DNA from: JANNRW01 sp031401815
Lineage (GTDB): Bacteria > Desulfobacterota > Desulfuromonadia > Geobacterales > DSM-12255
NCBI GenBank assembly: GCA_031401815.1
Contig: JANNRW010000385.1
Location: forward strand, 1-21,348
DNA: 21,348 nucleotides
Direction of reading: 5' to 3'
Shown here: positions 11,789-20,473 of the stretch, piece by piece
Layout of the letters: every line of letters begins with the position of its first letter
Numbering within the stretch: the stretch's first letter is position 1
Program-made: the position numbers and the translations under genes
The notes under the pieces: generated by a model
Databases searched by the model: none
Told to the model about the DNA's origin: nothing
Seen by the model: only the letters and a program-made list of their open reading frames with translations

Positions 11789-14269
11789 ATGGTAAATCTC
11801 ACGATAGACGACAAGCAGGTCACTGTAGCAAACGACGCTACCATCTTTGACGCCGCAAAGGCTGCAGGCATACGTATACCTATTCTTTGCCACGATAAGA
11901 AGCTGCATCCATTTGGTGGTTGCCGGATGTGTCTGGTGGAAGTCGAGCAGATGAAAGGGCGCCTTATTCCTGCCTGCACTACCCCGGTATCAGAAGGGAT
12001 GATAGTTCGCACTGCAACGGACGAGATCATGACCGCCCGCAAACTTGTACTGGAACTTCTTCTTTTGAAGCATCCACTTGACTGCCCGGTATGCGATGCT
12101 GCCGGTGATTGCGATCTTCAGAATCTGACCTATGAATACAAGGTGAACTCTAACAAATTTACTGATGAGAAATTCCATTGGAAGATAGACTATGAAAACC
12201 CTCTGATTGAGCGGGATCAGAACCGCTGCATTCATTGCGGAAAATGCTCCCGTATCTGTGACGAAATTGTTGCTTTTGGTGCTTACTCTTTTGTTAATCG
12301 TGGGATTGAAGCCAAGATCAGCACACCTTTTGACGAGAAACTGGATTGTGAATACTGCGGCTCCTGTATTTCAGTCTGCCCGGTAGGAGCCCTGATTGCC
12401 AAGCCTTTCAAATTCAAGGCAAGATGGTGGGCTCTTAACAGGGTGAAAACAGTCTGTTCATATTGTGGAACAGGGTGTCAGCTGACCCTTGGAGTGAAAG
12501 ATGACAAGGTTCTGACCACTGTTTATGATGAGGATCAGGGTTTTCATAACGGTCAGCTTTGCAGCCGTGGGCGCTTTGGCTACCAGTTTGTAAACAGCGA
12601 CCAGAGATTGACAAACCCACTGATCAGAAAAAACGGCGTACTCGAACCCTCCTCTTGGGATGAAGCGCTCAATCTGGTTGCAGCAAGGCTTGGCGAAGCA
12701 AAAAATTATGATCCGTCCGGAATCGCTGCCCTTGTAACTCCACGGCTTACGAATGAAGAGCTCTTCTTGTTCAGGAAGCTGTTCAAGGAGATTATAGGAA
12801 CTGACAATATTGATCACTCTGCCGGGTATGCTCATGAAGCGCTTACAAAGGGGCTTAAAGAGAGCCTTGGTGTCACCGCATCTCCGGCTGAAATAGCAGA
12901 TATTCAGAAGAGCAATCTTCTGCTTGTCATAAAGACAGATGCTTATGAAACACATCCGGTAATAGGGTTTGAGATAAATATCGGTGTGAAGCGCAAAGGC
13001 ATTGATCTAAGAATCCTTTCAGACAAGGCTGGCAAGCTTTCCAAGCTTCCGGATGCAAAGAGCTACATTCACAAACCAGGCTCCGAACTTCTGCTTGTAA
13101 CAGCCATGGCAAAGGCTCTTGTTGATGCGGATCTTGTTGATACTGCCTGTAAGGGTCTGGATGAGTTCAAGACGTCACTTGCCGGAATATCAATTGAAGC
13201 TGTAGCTGCAAAGACCGGAATTTCTGCAGATACAATCAAGTCACTTGCTGTTGACTATGCCAGGGCAGAGAGAGCATTGATCGTACTCCCTATCGGTCTC
13301 GGTTACAGTGGTCATGGCAAGGAGTTGACGCAGGCTTTGACTAATCTGGCAATTCTTGCAGGGAAGATCGGCAAGGAGGGTTGTGGTATTCTCGTCCTTG
13401 GCGAGAAGAACAACAGTCAGGGCGCAGCTGATCTTGGCATTCATCCGACTACAGGCGGCAGGGATGCAGCCGCAATACTTGCTGGCTGCCAGAGCCGCGC
13501 AATCAAGTTCCTCTTTGTAGCTGGCGAGAATCCGGTTGTTTCTTATCCTGATCGGGCAAAGGTAGAAAAGGCTCTTGATTCTGTCAGCTTTCTTGTTGTG
13601 CAGGATCTCTTCCTTACGGAAACAGCTAAAAAAGCTGATGTTGTCCTGCCGGTAAAATCTTTTGCAGAGAAGTGCGGAACTTTTACAAGTGCTGGACGCA
13701 ATATCCAGCGGATCAGAAAAGCAATAAACGCTGTTGGCCAGTCAAGGAGTGACCGGGAGATTTTTGCAGAGCTGATCGCAAGGATCAGCGGTGTTGCGGT
13801 CTCTGGCGATGCAGCAGCGCTGCTTGGTGAGCTTGCTTCTTCTACTCCTGGATATAAAGGCGTAACTTTTGAGAATCTGGGAGACAATGGTTTCATTTAC
13901 CCTGTCGAGATATCTCCGAAGCTTGTGACGGTAATTCTGGAAGAGTCCCCGGCAGAGGAGGGGAAGTTTGCTCTGGTAACAGGCAGTTCACTCTATCACT
14001 GTGGCACAATGTCACGTTTTGGAGAAGGGCCGATGCTGGTCGCTCCAGAGACGTATCTTGAACTAGGGCGAAAAGATGCTGCTAAGCTCGGAGTTGCTGA
14101 AGGTGACAGCCTCAAGGTGAAATCAGCGGCAGGCGAGTTGACCCTGAAGGTGAAGGTCGGTGTAAGATTGCCCGAAGGTGTGGTCTTTGCGCCATACCAT
14201 TTCGAGAGTTCATCAATTAACAATATTGTGACCGGTGCACCGGTGACTTACGTAACTTTAAGCAGATAG
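11789..14269 (+). CDS. nuoG: NADH-quinone oxidoreductase subunit G
   Basis: The large iron-sulfur subunit (826 residues) that carries electrons from the FMN side towards NuoI. Ligand sets seen are: [2Fe-2S] N1b Cys34, Cys45, Cys48, Cys63; His95 with Cys99, Cys102, Cys108 (N5); two ferredoxin-like sets Cys147/150/153/157 and Cys187/190/193/197; and the molybdopterin-family [4Fe-4S] motif CSYCGTGC (Cys223/226/230) with Cys258 in GQLCSRGRFG (N7). The remaining C-terminal part is the molybdopterin oxidoreductase-like fold, ending in a formate-dehydrogenase-type C-terminal domain; no active-site Cys or Sec is evident. The ATG at 11789 follows GAGGGAGA about 10 bases upstream. Complete, with no frame breaks. 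Confidence 0.97.
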   Translation: MVNLTIDDKQVTVANDATIFDAAKAAGIRIPILCHDKKLHPFGGCRMCLVEVEQMKGRLIPACTTPVSEGMIVRTATDEIMTARKLVLELLLLKHPLDCPVCDAAGDCDLQNLTYEYKVNSNKFTDEKFHWKIDYENPLIERDQNRCIHCGKCSRICDEIVAFGAYSFVNRGIEAKISTPFDEKLDCEYCGSCISVCPVGALIAKPFKFKARWWALNRVKTVCSYCGTGCQLTLGVKDDKVLTTVYDEDQGFHNGQLCSRGRFGYQFVNSDQRLTNPLIRKNGVLEPSSWDEALNLVAARLGEAKNYDPSGIAALVTPRLTNEELFLFRKLFKEIIGTDNIDHSAGYAHEALTKGLKESLGVTASPAEIADIQKSNLLLVIKTDAYETHPVIGFEINIGVKRKGIDLRILSDKAGKLSKLPDAKSYIHKPGSELLLVTAMAKALVDADLVDTACKGLDEFKTSLAGISIEAVAAKTGISADTIKSLAVDYARAERALIVLPIGLGYSGHGKELTQALTNLAILAGKIGKEGCGILVLGEKNNSQGAADLGIHPTTGGRDAAAILAGCQSRAIKFLFVAGENPVVSYPDRAKVEKALDSVSFLVVQDLFLTETAKKADVVLPVKSFAEKCGTFTSAGRNIQRIRKAINAVGQSRSDREIFAELIARISGVAVSGDAAALLGELASSTPGYKGVTFENLGDNGFIYPVEISPKLVTVILEESPAEEGKFALVTGSSLYHCGTMSRFGEGPMLVAPETYLELGRKDAAKLGVAEGDSLKVKSAAGELTLKVKVGVRLPEGVVFAPYHFESSSINNIVTGAPVTYVTLSR

Positions 14270-14319
14270 CGAGCCTTCAACAAGAGAGCAGACTTTCTGG
14301 AAGAGGGGAAGAGGATAAT

Positions 14320-15372
14320 ATGGATATATTTGGTGGTATACCGTGGTACATATACTTTGCAGCCATGATTAGCAAGGTTCTTGTGGCATTCGTATTTGTT
14401 CTTCTCACTGTTGCCTATGCCACATACGCCGAGAGAAAATTTATCGGTTATATGCAGGTCAGGATCGGGCCTAACAGAACAGGCCCTCTAGGTCTTCTGC
14501 AACCGATAGCTGATGGTATCAAGCTTTTTTTCAAGGAAGAGATCATCCCTGCCCAGGCCAACAAGTTTGTATTTGTAATTGCCCCTCTGGCAGCCCTGAT
14601 ACCGGCGTTTATCTCTTTTGCAGTTATTCCATTCGGAGATTCCATCAAGATAGGTGAATATACTTTCCCGATGCAGATTGCAGCTTACGCTGACAGGAAC
14701 GGGACTGTATTCGACCTTAACATCGGTGTCCTCTATATCCTGGCAATGGCGTCACTTGGTGTGTACGGCATTGTTTTGGCCGGATGGTCATCAAACAGCA
14801 AATACTCTCTCCTCGGAGGGCTCAGAGCTTCGGCTCAGATGATCTCCTATGAGCTTCCCGCCGGTCTGGCTATAGTCTGTGTATTCATGGCATCCCAGTC
14901 GCTCTCTTTACAGGCGATAGTTGCTGACCAGGCCGGTTTTTTCGGCTGGTATATCTTCCGTAACCCTTTCCTGTTCGTTGCGGGCGTTGTATTTTTTATC
15001 TGTTCGCTAGCTGAAATAAACCGGACTCCGTTTGACCTCCCGGAGGCCGAAACAGAACTTGTCTCAGGTTTTTGTACTGAATATTCAAGTATGAAGTACG
15101 CCATGTTCTTTATGGCTGAATATGCAAACATGGTGACTGTCTGCGCTGTAACCACCACTCTTTTTCTGGGTGGCTGGCATGGGCCACTCCCATCTATTTT
15201 AAATTTTATTGTAAAAGTATATTTTCTGATGTTTGTCTGCATGTGGATTCGCGCCACTTATCCGCGTTATCGATACGATCAGTTGATGAAGCTTGGCTGG
15301 AAAGTGTTCATACCAGTAACCCTTGTGCTGATAATGGGTAATGCATTCTGGATTACTCTTTTTCAGAAGTAA
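14320..15372 (+). CDS. nuoH: NADH-quinone oxidoreductase subunit H
   Basis: The membrane subunit (350 residues, about eight helices) that joins the quinone chamber to the proton-pumping arm. The signature loop ERKFIGYMQVRIGPNRTGP, with IADGIKLFFKEEIIPAQANK after it, and the acidic loop AEINRTPFDLPEAETELVSG with FCTEYSSMKYAMFFMAEY are exactly those of NuoH/ND1. The ATG at 14320 has GAGG five bases upstream, 50 bases after the end of nuoG. Confidence 0.98.
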   Translation: MDIFGGIPWYIYFAAMISKVLVAFVFVLLTVAYATYAERKFIGYMQVRIGPNRTGPLGLLQPIADGIKLFFKEEIIPAQANKFVFVIAPLAALIPAFISFAVIPFGDSIKIGEYTFPMQIAAYADRNGTVFDLNIGVLYILAMASLGVYGIVLAGWSSNSKYSLLGGLRASAQMISYELPAGLAIVCVFMASQSLSLQAIVADQAGFFGWYIFRNPFLFVAGVVFFICSLAEINRTPFDLPEAETELVSGFCTEYSSMKYAMFFMAEYANMVTVCAVTTTLFLGGWHGPLPSILNFIVKVYFLMFVCMWIRATYPRYRYDQLMKLGWKVFIPVTLVLIMGNAFWITLFQK

Positions 15373-15414
15373 TTAAATATAGTCCCCGACTGAATCTGTG
15401 GAGAGGATACGCAA

Positions 15415-15813
15415 ATGATTGCACCCCTGATTAACGGTTTGATAATAACATTCAAGCATATGTTCAAAAAGGCTGTTACGCTCCAGTATCCGGAGGAGAG
15501 GCCGAATGTTGCGCCTAATTTCCGCGGTCTGCATGCTCTGAAAGTTTCGCACAATAATGCCAAATGCGTTGCATGCTATCTCTGCCCGACTGTCTGCCCT
15601 GCAAAGTGCATAATAGTTGAGGCAGGCGAGGACGCAAATCATGACAAGTTTGCTACCAGATACGAGATAGACCTGCTCCGGTGCATTTTTTGCGGCTACT
15701 GCGTTGAAGCCTGTCCGGTTGATGCGCTTGCAATGACGCAGGCATTCGAGCTTGCAAATTATAATCGGGCTGATTTCGTCTTTACAAAAGAACGACTGCT
15801 AGAAAAGAAATAA
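15415..15813 (+). CDS. nuoI: NADH-quinone oxidoreductase subunit I
   Basis: The TYKY-type subunit with two [4Fe-4S] clusters (N6a and N6b) that pass electrons to N2 in NuoB. The 132-residue protein has CVACYLCPTVCPAKCI (Cys51, 54, 57, 61) and CIFCGYCVEACPVDAL (Cys90, 93, 96, 100). The N-terminal amphipathic stretch MIAPLINGLIITFKHMFKKA is the usual membrane-contacting helix. It is compact, without the longer C-terminal tail of E. coli NuoI. The ATG at 15415 follows GGAGAGGAT. nuoJ starts 10 bases after its stop. Confidence 0.98.
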   Translation: MIAPLINGLIITFKHMFKKAVTLQYPEERPNVAPNFRGLHALKVSHNNAKCVACYLCPTVCPAKCIIVEAGEDANHDKFATRYEIDLLRCIFCGYCVEACPVDALAMTQAFELANYNRADFVFTKERLLEKK

Positions 15814-15823
15814 AGGAGCAGCA

Positions 15824-16327
15824 ATGGAAACCTTGTTTTTCGGCCTTGTGGCTGCAATCGCAATCATCTCGAGCATTCTGGTGATAACGAACAAAAATCC
15901 GATTAACAGTGCACTTTCGTTAATCATGACATTTTTCTGTGTTGCCACCCTGTATGTCATGCTTGAGGCTCCGTTCATGGCCGCCATACAGGTCATTGTC
16001 TACGCCGGCGCGATCATGGTTCTGATAGTATTCGTAATCATGCTGCTAAATGTCCGGAACGAATCCAGCCGCCGCACCAGGCATGCTCTTTTTATTGGAA
16101 CAACTACCGGTTTGGTGCTGCTTGTCCAGACATGGTATCTCCTCGGCAGAAGTTCGCTGACCGGAGCAAAGGGGAAAATCGATTCAGCAATGATAGCAAA
16201 GGAAGGGCATACAGAACTTATCGGCAAATCCCTGTTTACTGATTTCCTTTTGCCGTTTGAGATCACCTCCATCCTTCTGCTTGCGGCAATCGTTGGCGCT
16301 GTAATTCTTTCCAAGAAAAAACTGTAA
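15824..16327 (+). CDS. nuoJ: NADH-quinone oxidoreductase subunit J
   Basis: A membrane subunit (167 residues, five predicted helices) of the proton-conducting arm. The third helix region VIVYAGAIMVLIVFVIMLL matches the family signature. A soluble loop RNESSRRTRHA and a final hydrophobic helix LLLAAIVGAVIL before the basic end SKKKL are standard. The ATG at 15824 has AAGGAG upstream. It lies tightly between nuoI and nuoK. Confidence 0.95.
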   Translation: METLFFGLVAAIAIISSILVITNKNPINSALSLIMTFFCVATLYVMLEAPFMAAIQVIVYAGAIMVLIVFVIMLLNVRNESSRRTRHALFIGTTTGLVLLVQTWYLLGRSSLTGAKGKIDSAMIAKEGHTELIGKSLFTDFLLPFEITSILLLAAIVGAVILSKKKL

Positions 16328-16345
16328 GAGTCAGGAGATATAGAC

Positions 16346-16648
16346 ATGGTATCACTTCACAGCTATCTCATTCTAAGCGCGATACTTTTTGCAATAGGTA
16401 CAATTGGTGTCCTTACCAGAAGAAATGCCATTGTTATCTTCATGTGTGTCGAGTTGATGCTTAACGCAGTCAATCTCACCTTTGTCGCTTTTTCCAAATA
16501 CCTTGGAAATCTGGATGGCCAGGTTTTTGTCTTTTTCGTCATGACCGTAGCTGCTGCCGAGGCGGCAGTTGGCCTCGCCCTGATGATAGCTTTTTACAGG
16601 AACCGGGAATCTATCGATGTTGAAGACCTTAACATGATGAAGTGGTAG
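16346..16648 (+). CDS. nuoK: NADH-quinone oxidoreductase subunit K
   Basis: A small three-helix membrane subunit (100 residues). The two membrane glutamates needed for proton transfer are at the usual places, Glu36 in MCVELMLNAVNL and Glu72 in VAAAEAAVGLALM. The ATG at 16346 follows CAGGAGATA. The length equals that of E. coli NuoK. nuoL begins 45 bases after its stop. Confidence 0.97.
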   Translation: MVSLHSYLILSAILFAIGTIGVLTRRNAIVIFMCVELMLNAVNLTFVAFSKYLGNLDGQVFVFFVMTVAAAEAAVGLALMIAFYRNRESIDVEDLNMMKW

Positions 16649-16693
16649 ACAGGATCTGTAGCAAAACGAATCATTTTACTCAAGGAGTCCGTA

Positions 16694-18688
16694 ATGCTTG
16701 ACAATGTATGGCTCATACCACTGTTCCCACTGATAGGCTTTCTGATCAACGGTTTCTTCGGCAAGAAGATCAAGAATGAGACAGTTATCGGCGCAATTGG
16801 GACAGGTGCGATATTCCTCTCTTTTATCGTCTCCTGCGGGATACTGATAGAACTTGTCGGAATGTCTCCTGAAAAGAGGGTCTTTGAGAAGGTGGTCTAC
16901 ACCTGGATACAGGCCGGGAGCTTCAAGGCTGACATGTCTTTTCTTGTCGATCCGTTATCAGCGGTAATGATAATGGTTGTAACAGGAGTAGGTTCTCTCA
17001 TTCACCTCTATTCAATCGGCTATATGCATGGTGAAGAGGGTTTCTACCGCTTTTTCGCCTATCTTAATCTCTTCTGCATGTCAATGCTTCTACTTGTCCT
17101 TGGCAGCAACATGCTGGTCATGTTCATCGGCTGGGAAGGTGTTGGTCTCTGTTCTTATCTCCTGATCGGTTACTACTTCGAGAAGAAGTCTGCCGGTGAT
17201 GCAGCCAAAAAAGCTTTTGTTATGAACAGGGTAGGGGACTTCGGATTTCTTATCGGACTATTTATCCTTTTCTGGTGGTTTGGGAGTAATCATAATATCT
17301 GGACAATCAATTTTGTGGAGATAAAGGCGGCATCGCATCTTCTTCCATACGGCGGTATTGTTACGATTGCAACTCTCTGTTTTTTCCTTGGTGCAACCGG
17401 TAAATCTGCACAGATTCCTCTCTTCACTTGGTTGCCTGACGCCATGGAAGGCCCTACCCCGGTTTCTGCCCTGATACATGCTGCAACAATGGTAACAGCT
17501 GGCGTCTACATGATCGCAAGGATGAGCTTTGTCTTTATCAAGGCCCCTGAAACCATGATGATTGTTGCTGTTGTCGGTGTTGCCACTGCTATTTTTGCCG
17601 CAACTATAGGCACGGCTCAAAACGATATCAAGCGGGTGCTGGCTTACTCAACGGTTTCCCAGCTTGGCTTCATGTTTCTTGCCATGGGTGTTGGAGCATT
17701 TGGTGCAGGTATCTTTCACCTGATGACACATGCTTTCTTTAAAGCCTGTCTGTTCCTAGGGTCAGGTTCAGTTATTCATGCCATGCATCATGCACTTCAT
17801 AAAGGCCATCTTCATGATGATGCCCAGGATATGAGGAATATGGGGGGGTTGAAATCGGCGATGCCGATCACTTTCATAACTTTCCTTGTATCAACGATTG
17901 CAATAGCCGGAATTCCCGGATTTTCCGGATTTTTCTCCAAAGATGAAATTCTCTGGCAGGCATTTGCAAATCCATATCACGGCGGGCTCAATATTGTGCT
18001 CTGGGGGATTGGTTGTATTGCTGCCTGCTTTACTGCCTTCTACATGTTCCGACTGGTTTTCATGACCTTTTTCGGGGAGAGCAGGATAAATCCAAAAGTA
18101 AAAGAGTATCTCCATGAGTCGCCACTGGTTATAACCATTCCACTCATGGTTCTTGGTTTTCTGGCAGTAGTCGGCGGTTTTATCGGCATGCCGAAGCTTA
18201 TGGGCATGTTGCCAAACTACTTTGAACACTGGCTTGATCCTGTCTTTGCTGTGGCAAACGAGTATGGCAAGCAGTATGCACATACCGGTGCACATCACTC
18301 TCATGCACTTGAGTGGGGTCTTATGGGGTTCTCTGTTGTTGTTGCCGTTGTCGGTATTTCAATTGCCTTTATGATGTATATGGCAAATACAAAACTCCCG
18401 GAAAAATTCACTTCGACCTTTCCAGCTCTTTACAGAGCAGTGTACAACAAGTGGTACATGGATGAAATCTATGACTTTCTCTTTGTAAACCCTTGCAAGT
18501 CTTTCGGTAATCTCCTCTGGAAAGGGTTTGATGTTGTGATCGTTGATGGAGTTGTAAACGGAATAGCCAAGCTGGTGATGGGGTTCAGTGCTGCCATGAA
18601 AGGGCTTCAATCCGGGTATGTGCATAATTATGCCCTGGGTATGGTACTTGGTGTCGTCGGCATTCTGGCATTTTACGTGTTCCGCTAA
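16694..18688 (+). CDS. nuoL: NADH-quinone oxidoreductase subunit L
   Basis: The distal antiporter-like proton-pumping subunit (664 residues). The key residues are present: Glu148 in FIGWEGVGLCSYLLIGYYF and Lys237 in GATGKSAQIPLFTWLPDAM, followed by EGPTPVSALIHAATMVTAGV. The C-terminal part after about residue 590 (NKWYMDEIYDFLFVNP and onward) is the long lateral helix with its terminal membrane anchor, ending in YALGMVLGVVGILAFYVFR. The ATG at 16694 has AAGGAG upstream. Complete. Confidence 0.98.
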   Translation: MLDNVWLIPLFPLIGFLINGFFGKKIKNETVIGAIGTGAIFLSFIVSCGILIELVGMSPEKRVFEKVVYTWIQAGSFKADMSFLVDPLSAVMIMVVTGVGSLIHLYSIGYMHGEEGFYRFFAYLNLFCMSMLLLVLGSNMLVMFIGWEGVGLCSYLLIGYYFEKKSAGDAAKKAFVMNRVGDFGFLIGLFILFWWFGSNHNIWTINFVEIKAASHLLPYGGIVTIATLCFFLGATGKSAQIPLFTWLPDAMEGPTPVSALIHAATMVTAGVYMIARMSFVFIKAPETMMIVAVVGVATAIFAATIGTAQNDIKRVLAYSTVSQLGFMFLAMGVGAFGAGIFHLMTHAFFKACLFLGSGSVIHAMHHALHKGHLHDDAQDMRNMGGLKSAMPITFITFLVSTIAIAGIPGFSGFFSKDEILWQAFANPYHGGLNIVLWGIGCIAACFTAFYMFRLVFMTFFGESRINPKVKEYLHESPLVITIPLMVLGFLAVVGGFIGMPKLMGMLPNYFEHWLDPVFAVANEYGKQYAHTGAHHSHALEWGLMGFSVVVAVVGISIAFMMYMANTKLPEKFTSTFPALYRAVYNKWYMDEIYDFLFVNPCKSFGNLLWKGFDVVIVDGVVNGIAKLVMGFSAAMKGLQSGYVHNYALGMVLGVVGILAFYVFR

Positions 18689-18726
18689 GCGTCTTTGACT
18701 GTTGAGATAATAAAGGAGCAGATTCA

Positions 18727-20421
18727 ATGAATGAAGTTATCCTTAGCATTATGACCTTTCTTCCTCTGTTGGGAGTATTTCTGTTGTTGTTCATCCCGAG
18801 TGAGAATCATGGTCTATTGAGAAGGTTTACCCTGGCGGTGACTCTCCTGACCTTTTTCGTCTCGATTCCGCTGGTCACCGGCTTTGTTACCAATGCTGAC
18901 TACCAGTTCATTCTTAACACCCCCTGGATAAACGCCGGCCCCTTCAGGATGAACTATCATGTCGGGATTGACGGTATCAGCCTCTGGCTTGTCATGCTGA
19001 CGACATTCATCATGCCGATTGCTGTTCTCTCGACATGGAAGGCAGTCGATGAGAAGGTCAAGGGGTACATGGCCTGTCTTTTACTTCTGGAAGTAGGGAT
19101 GCTGGGCGCGTTTGTTTCCCTTGACCTCTTCCTCTTTTACATCTTCTGGGAAGTAATGCTCATCCCTATGTACTTCATCATCGGTATCTGGGGCGGCAAG
19201 AACAGGATCTATGCTGCTGTCAAGTTCTTCATCTATACAATGGTTGGATCTCTTCTCATGCTTGTTGCAATTATCGCCCTTTACTTCAAGGGGATCAGCA
19301 TGGGGGTAACCAATTTCAGCCTCCTTAACTTCTTCGGTATGAATCTGGATCCAGCAACCCAGACCTGGATGTTTCTTGCATTTGCACTTGCATTTGCCAT
19401 CAAGGTTCCGATGTTTCCGTTTCATACATGGTTGCCTGACGCCCATACCGAGGCACCAACTGCCGGTTCAGTCATACTTGCAGCTGTTCTTCTCAAAATG
19501 GGCACTTACGGTTACGTCAGATTCGCAATGCCGCTCTTTCCCGATGCAGCTGACAGATTTGCCCCACTCATTGCTACACTTTCCGTCATCGGTATTATCT
19601 ATGCCTCACTGGTAGCCATGGTACAAGATGATGTCAAGAAGCTGGTTGCTTACTCTTCTGTGGCTCACCTGGGATTTGTAATGCTCGGCGTTTTTTCGCT
19701 TAACCAGATGGGTCTACAGGGTGGAATGCTCCAGATGCTCAATCATGGTGTTTCGACCGGCGCACTCTTCCTTATAGTCGGTTTTATTTATGAGCGCAGA
19801 CATACCCGCCTCATCACCGATTTCGGCGGACTTTCCAAGCAGATGCCTATATTTGCAACAATTTTCATGATTGTCACATTTTCTTCAATCGGTCTGCCAG
19901 GTACTAACGGCTTTGTAGGCGAATTCCTGGTGCTTCTTGGTGCATTTGAAAGCAAGCTGCGCTGGTATACAGTTATTGCGTCAAGCGGGGTAATTCTCTC
20001 TGCTGTCTACATGCTCTGGATGTTCCAGAGGGTTATGTTTGGCAAACTTGATAATCCGAAAAACCAGAAACTGGAAGATCTTGATGCACGTGAAATAGCC
20101 GTTATGGCTCCTCTCGTATTCCTGATCTTTTTCATGGGACTTTATCCAGCGCCTTTTATCAATACTATGGCACCTGCGCTTGACAAAGTTATTCAACAGA
20201 GCAGGATTCGCCCGCCTGTAACAGCAGTGCAGCCACAATCCATGCAGCCGATGCCTCAAGGCGGTATGCCTGAAGGACATCAGATGCCGCAGGGCGGGAT
20301 GTCCTCTGGTCATCAGGGGATGCCTCAGGGCGGTATGCCAGCAGTTAATCCGGCAATGCCAAAGGGCGGCATGCCTCCAGGTCATCCGGCAATGCCTGGC
20401 AAAATGCCTGCAGGTCATTAG
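18727..20421 (+). CDS. nuoM: NADH-quinone oxidoreductase subunit M with Met/Pro/Gly/His-rich tail
   Basis: An antiporter-like proton-pumping subunit. The core (about residues 1-490) has 14 predicted helices with Glu142 in FWEVMLIPMYFIIGIWGG and Lys226 in FAIKVPMFPFHTWLPDAH, followed by TEAPTAGSVILAAVLLKMG. Residues 492-564 form an extension absent from ordinary NuoM (about 500 residues): a Pro/Gln linker, then five imperfect copies of an 11-12-residue unit of the MPQGGMPxGHx type. The tail has no hydrophobic segment and is probably disordered; its Met and His content suggests metal binding, but no function is known. The ATG at 18727 has AAGGAG upstream. The frame is open throughout and the following nuoN start is normal, so the tail is unlikely to be a sequencing artefact. 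Confidence 0.97.
   Translation: MNEVILSIMTFLPLLGVFLLLFIPSENHGLLRRFTLAVTLLTFFVSIPLVTGFVTNADYQFILNTPWINAGPFRMNYHVGIDGISLWLVMLTTFIMPIAVLSTWKAVDEKVKGYMACLLLLEVGMLGAFVSLDLFLFYIFWEVMLIPMYFIIGIWGGKNRIYAAVKFFIYTMVGSLLMLVAIIALYFKGISMGVTNFSLLNFFGMNLDPATQTWMFLAFALAFAIKVPMFPFHTWLPDAHTEAPTAGSVILAAVLLKMGTYGYVRFAMPLFPDAADRFAPLIATLSVIGIIYASLVAMVQDDVKKLVAYSSVAHLGFVMLGVFSLNQMGLQGGMLQMLNHGVSTGALFLIVGFIYERRHTRLITDFGGLSKQMPIFATIFMIVTFSSIGLPGTNGFVGEFLVLLGAFESKLRWYTVIASSGVILSAVYMLWMFQRVMFGKLDNPKNQKLEDLDAREIAVMAPLVFLIFFMGLYPAPFINTMAPALDKVIQQSRIRPPVTAVQPQSMQPMPQGGMPEGHQMPQGGMSSGHQGMPQGGMPAVNPAMPKGGMPPGHPAMPGKMPAGH
20251..20418 (+). repeat. In-frame tandem repeats encoding the NuoM tail
   Basis: Imperfect copies of a unit starting ATGCCTCAAGGCGGTATGCC occur at 20251, 20284, 20320 and 20356, with a degenerate last copy to 20418. 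Unit length alternates between 33 and 36 bases, always whole codons. Third-position differences between copies show that the amino-acid pattern is kept while the DNA has diverged. Confidence 0.85.
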
Positions 20422-20473
20422 TAAGTAAGAAAAGCTAGATAATTATCCGCTAAAAAGATACCGGAGGAAATTG

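Noticed and set aside
20251..20418. Regularly spaced repeats resembling a short CRISPR array
   Set aside because: The units are 33-36 bases, in frame, imperfect and have no unique spacers; they encode the NuoM tail.
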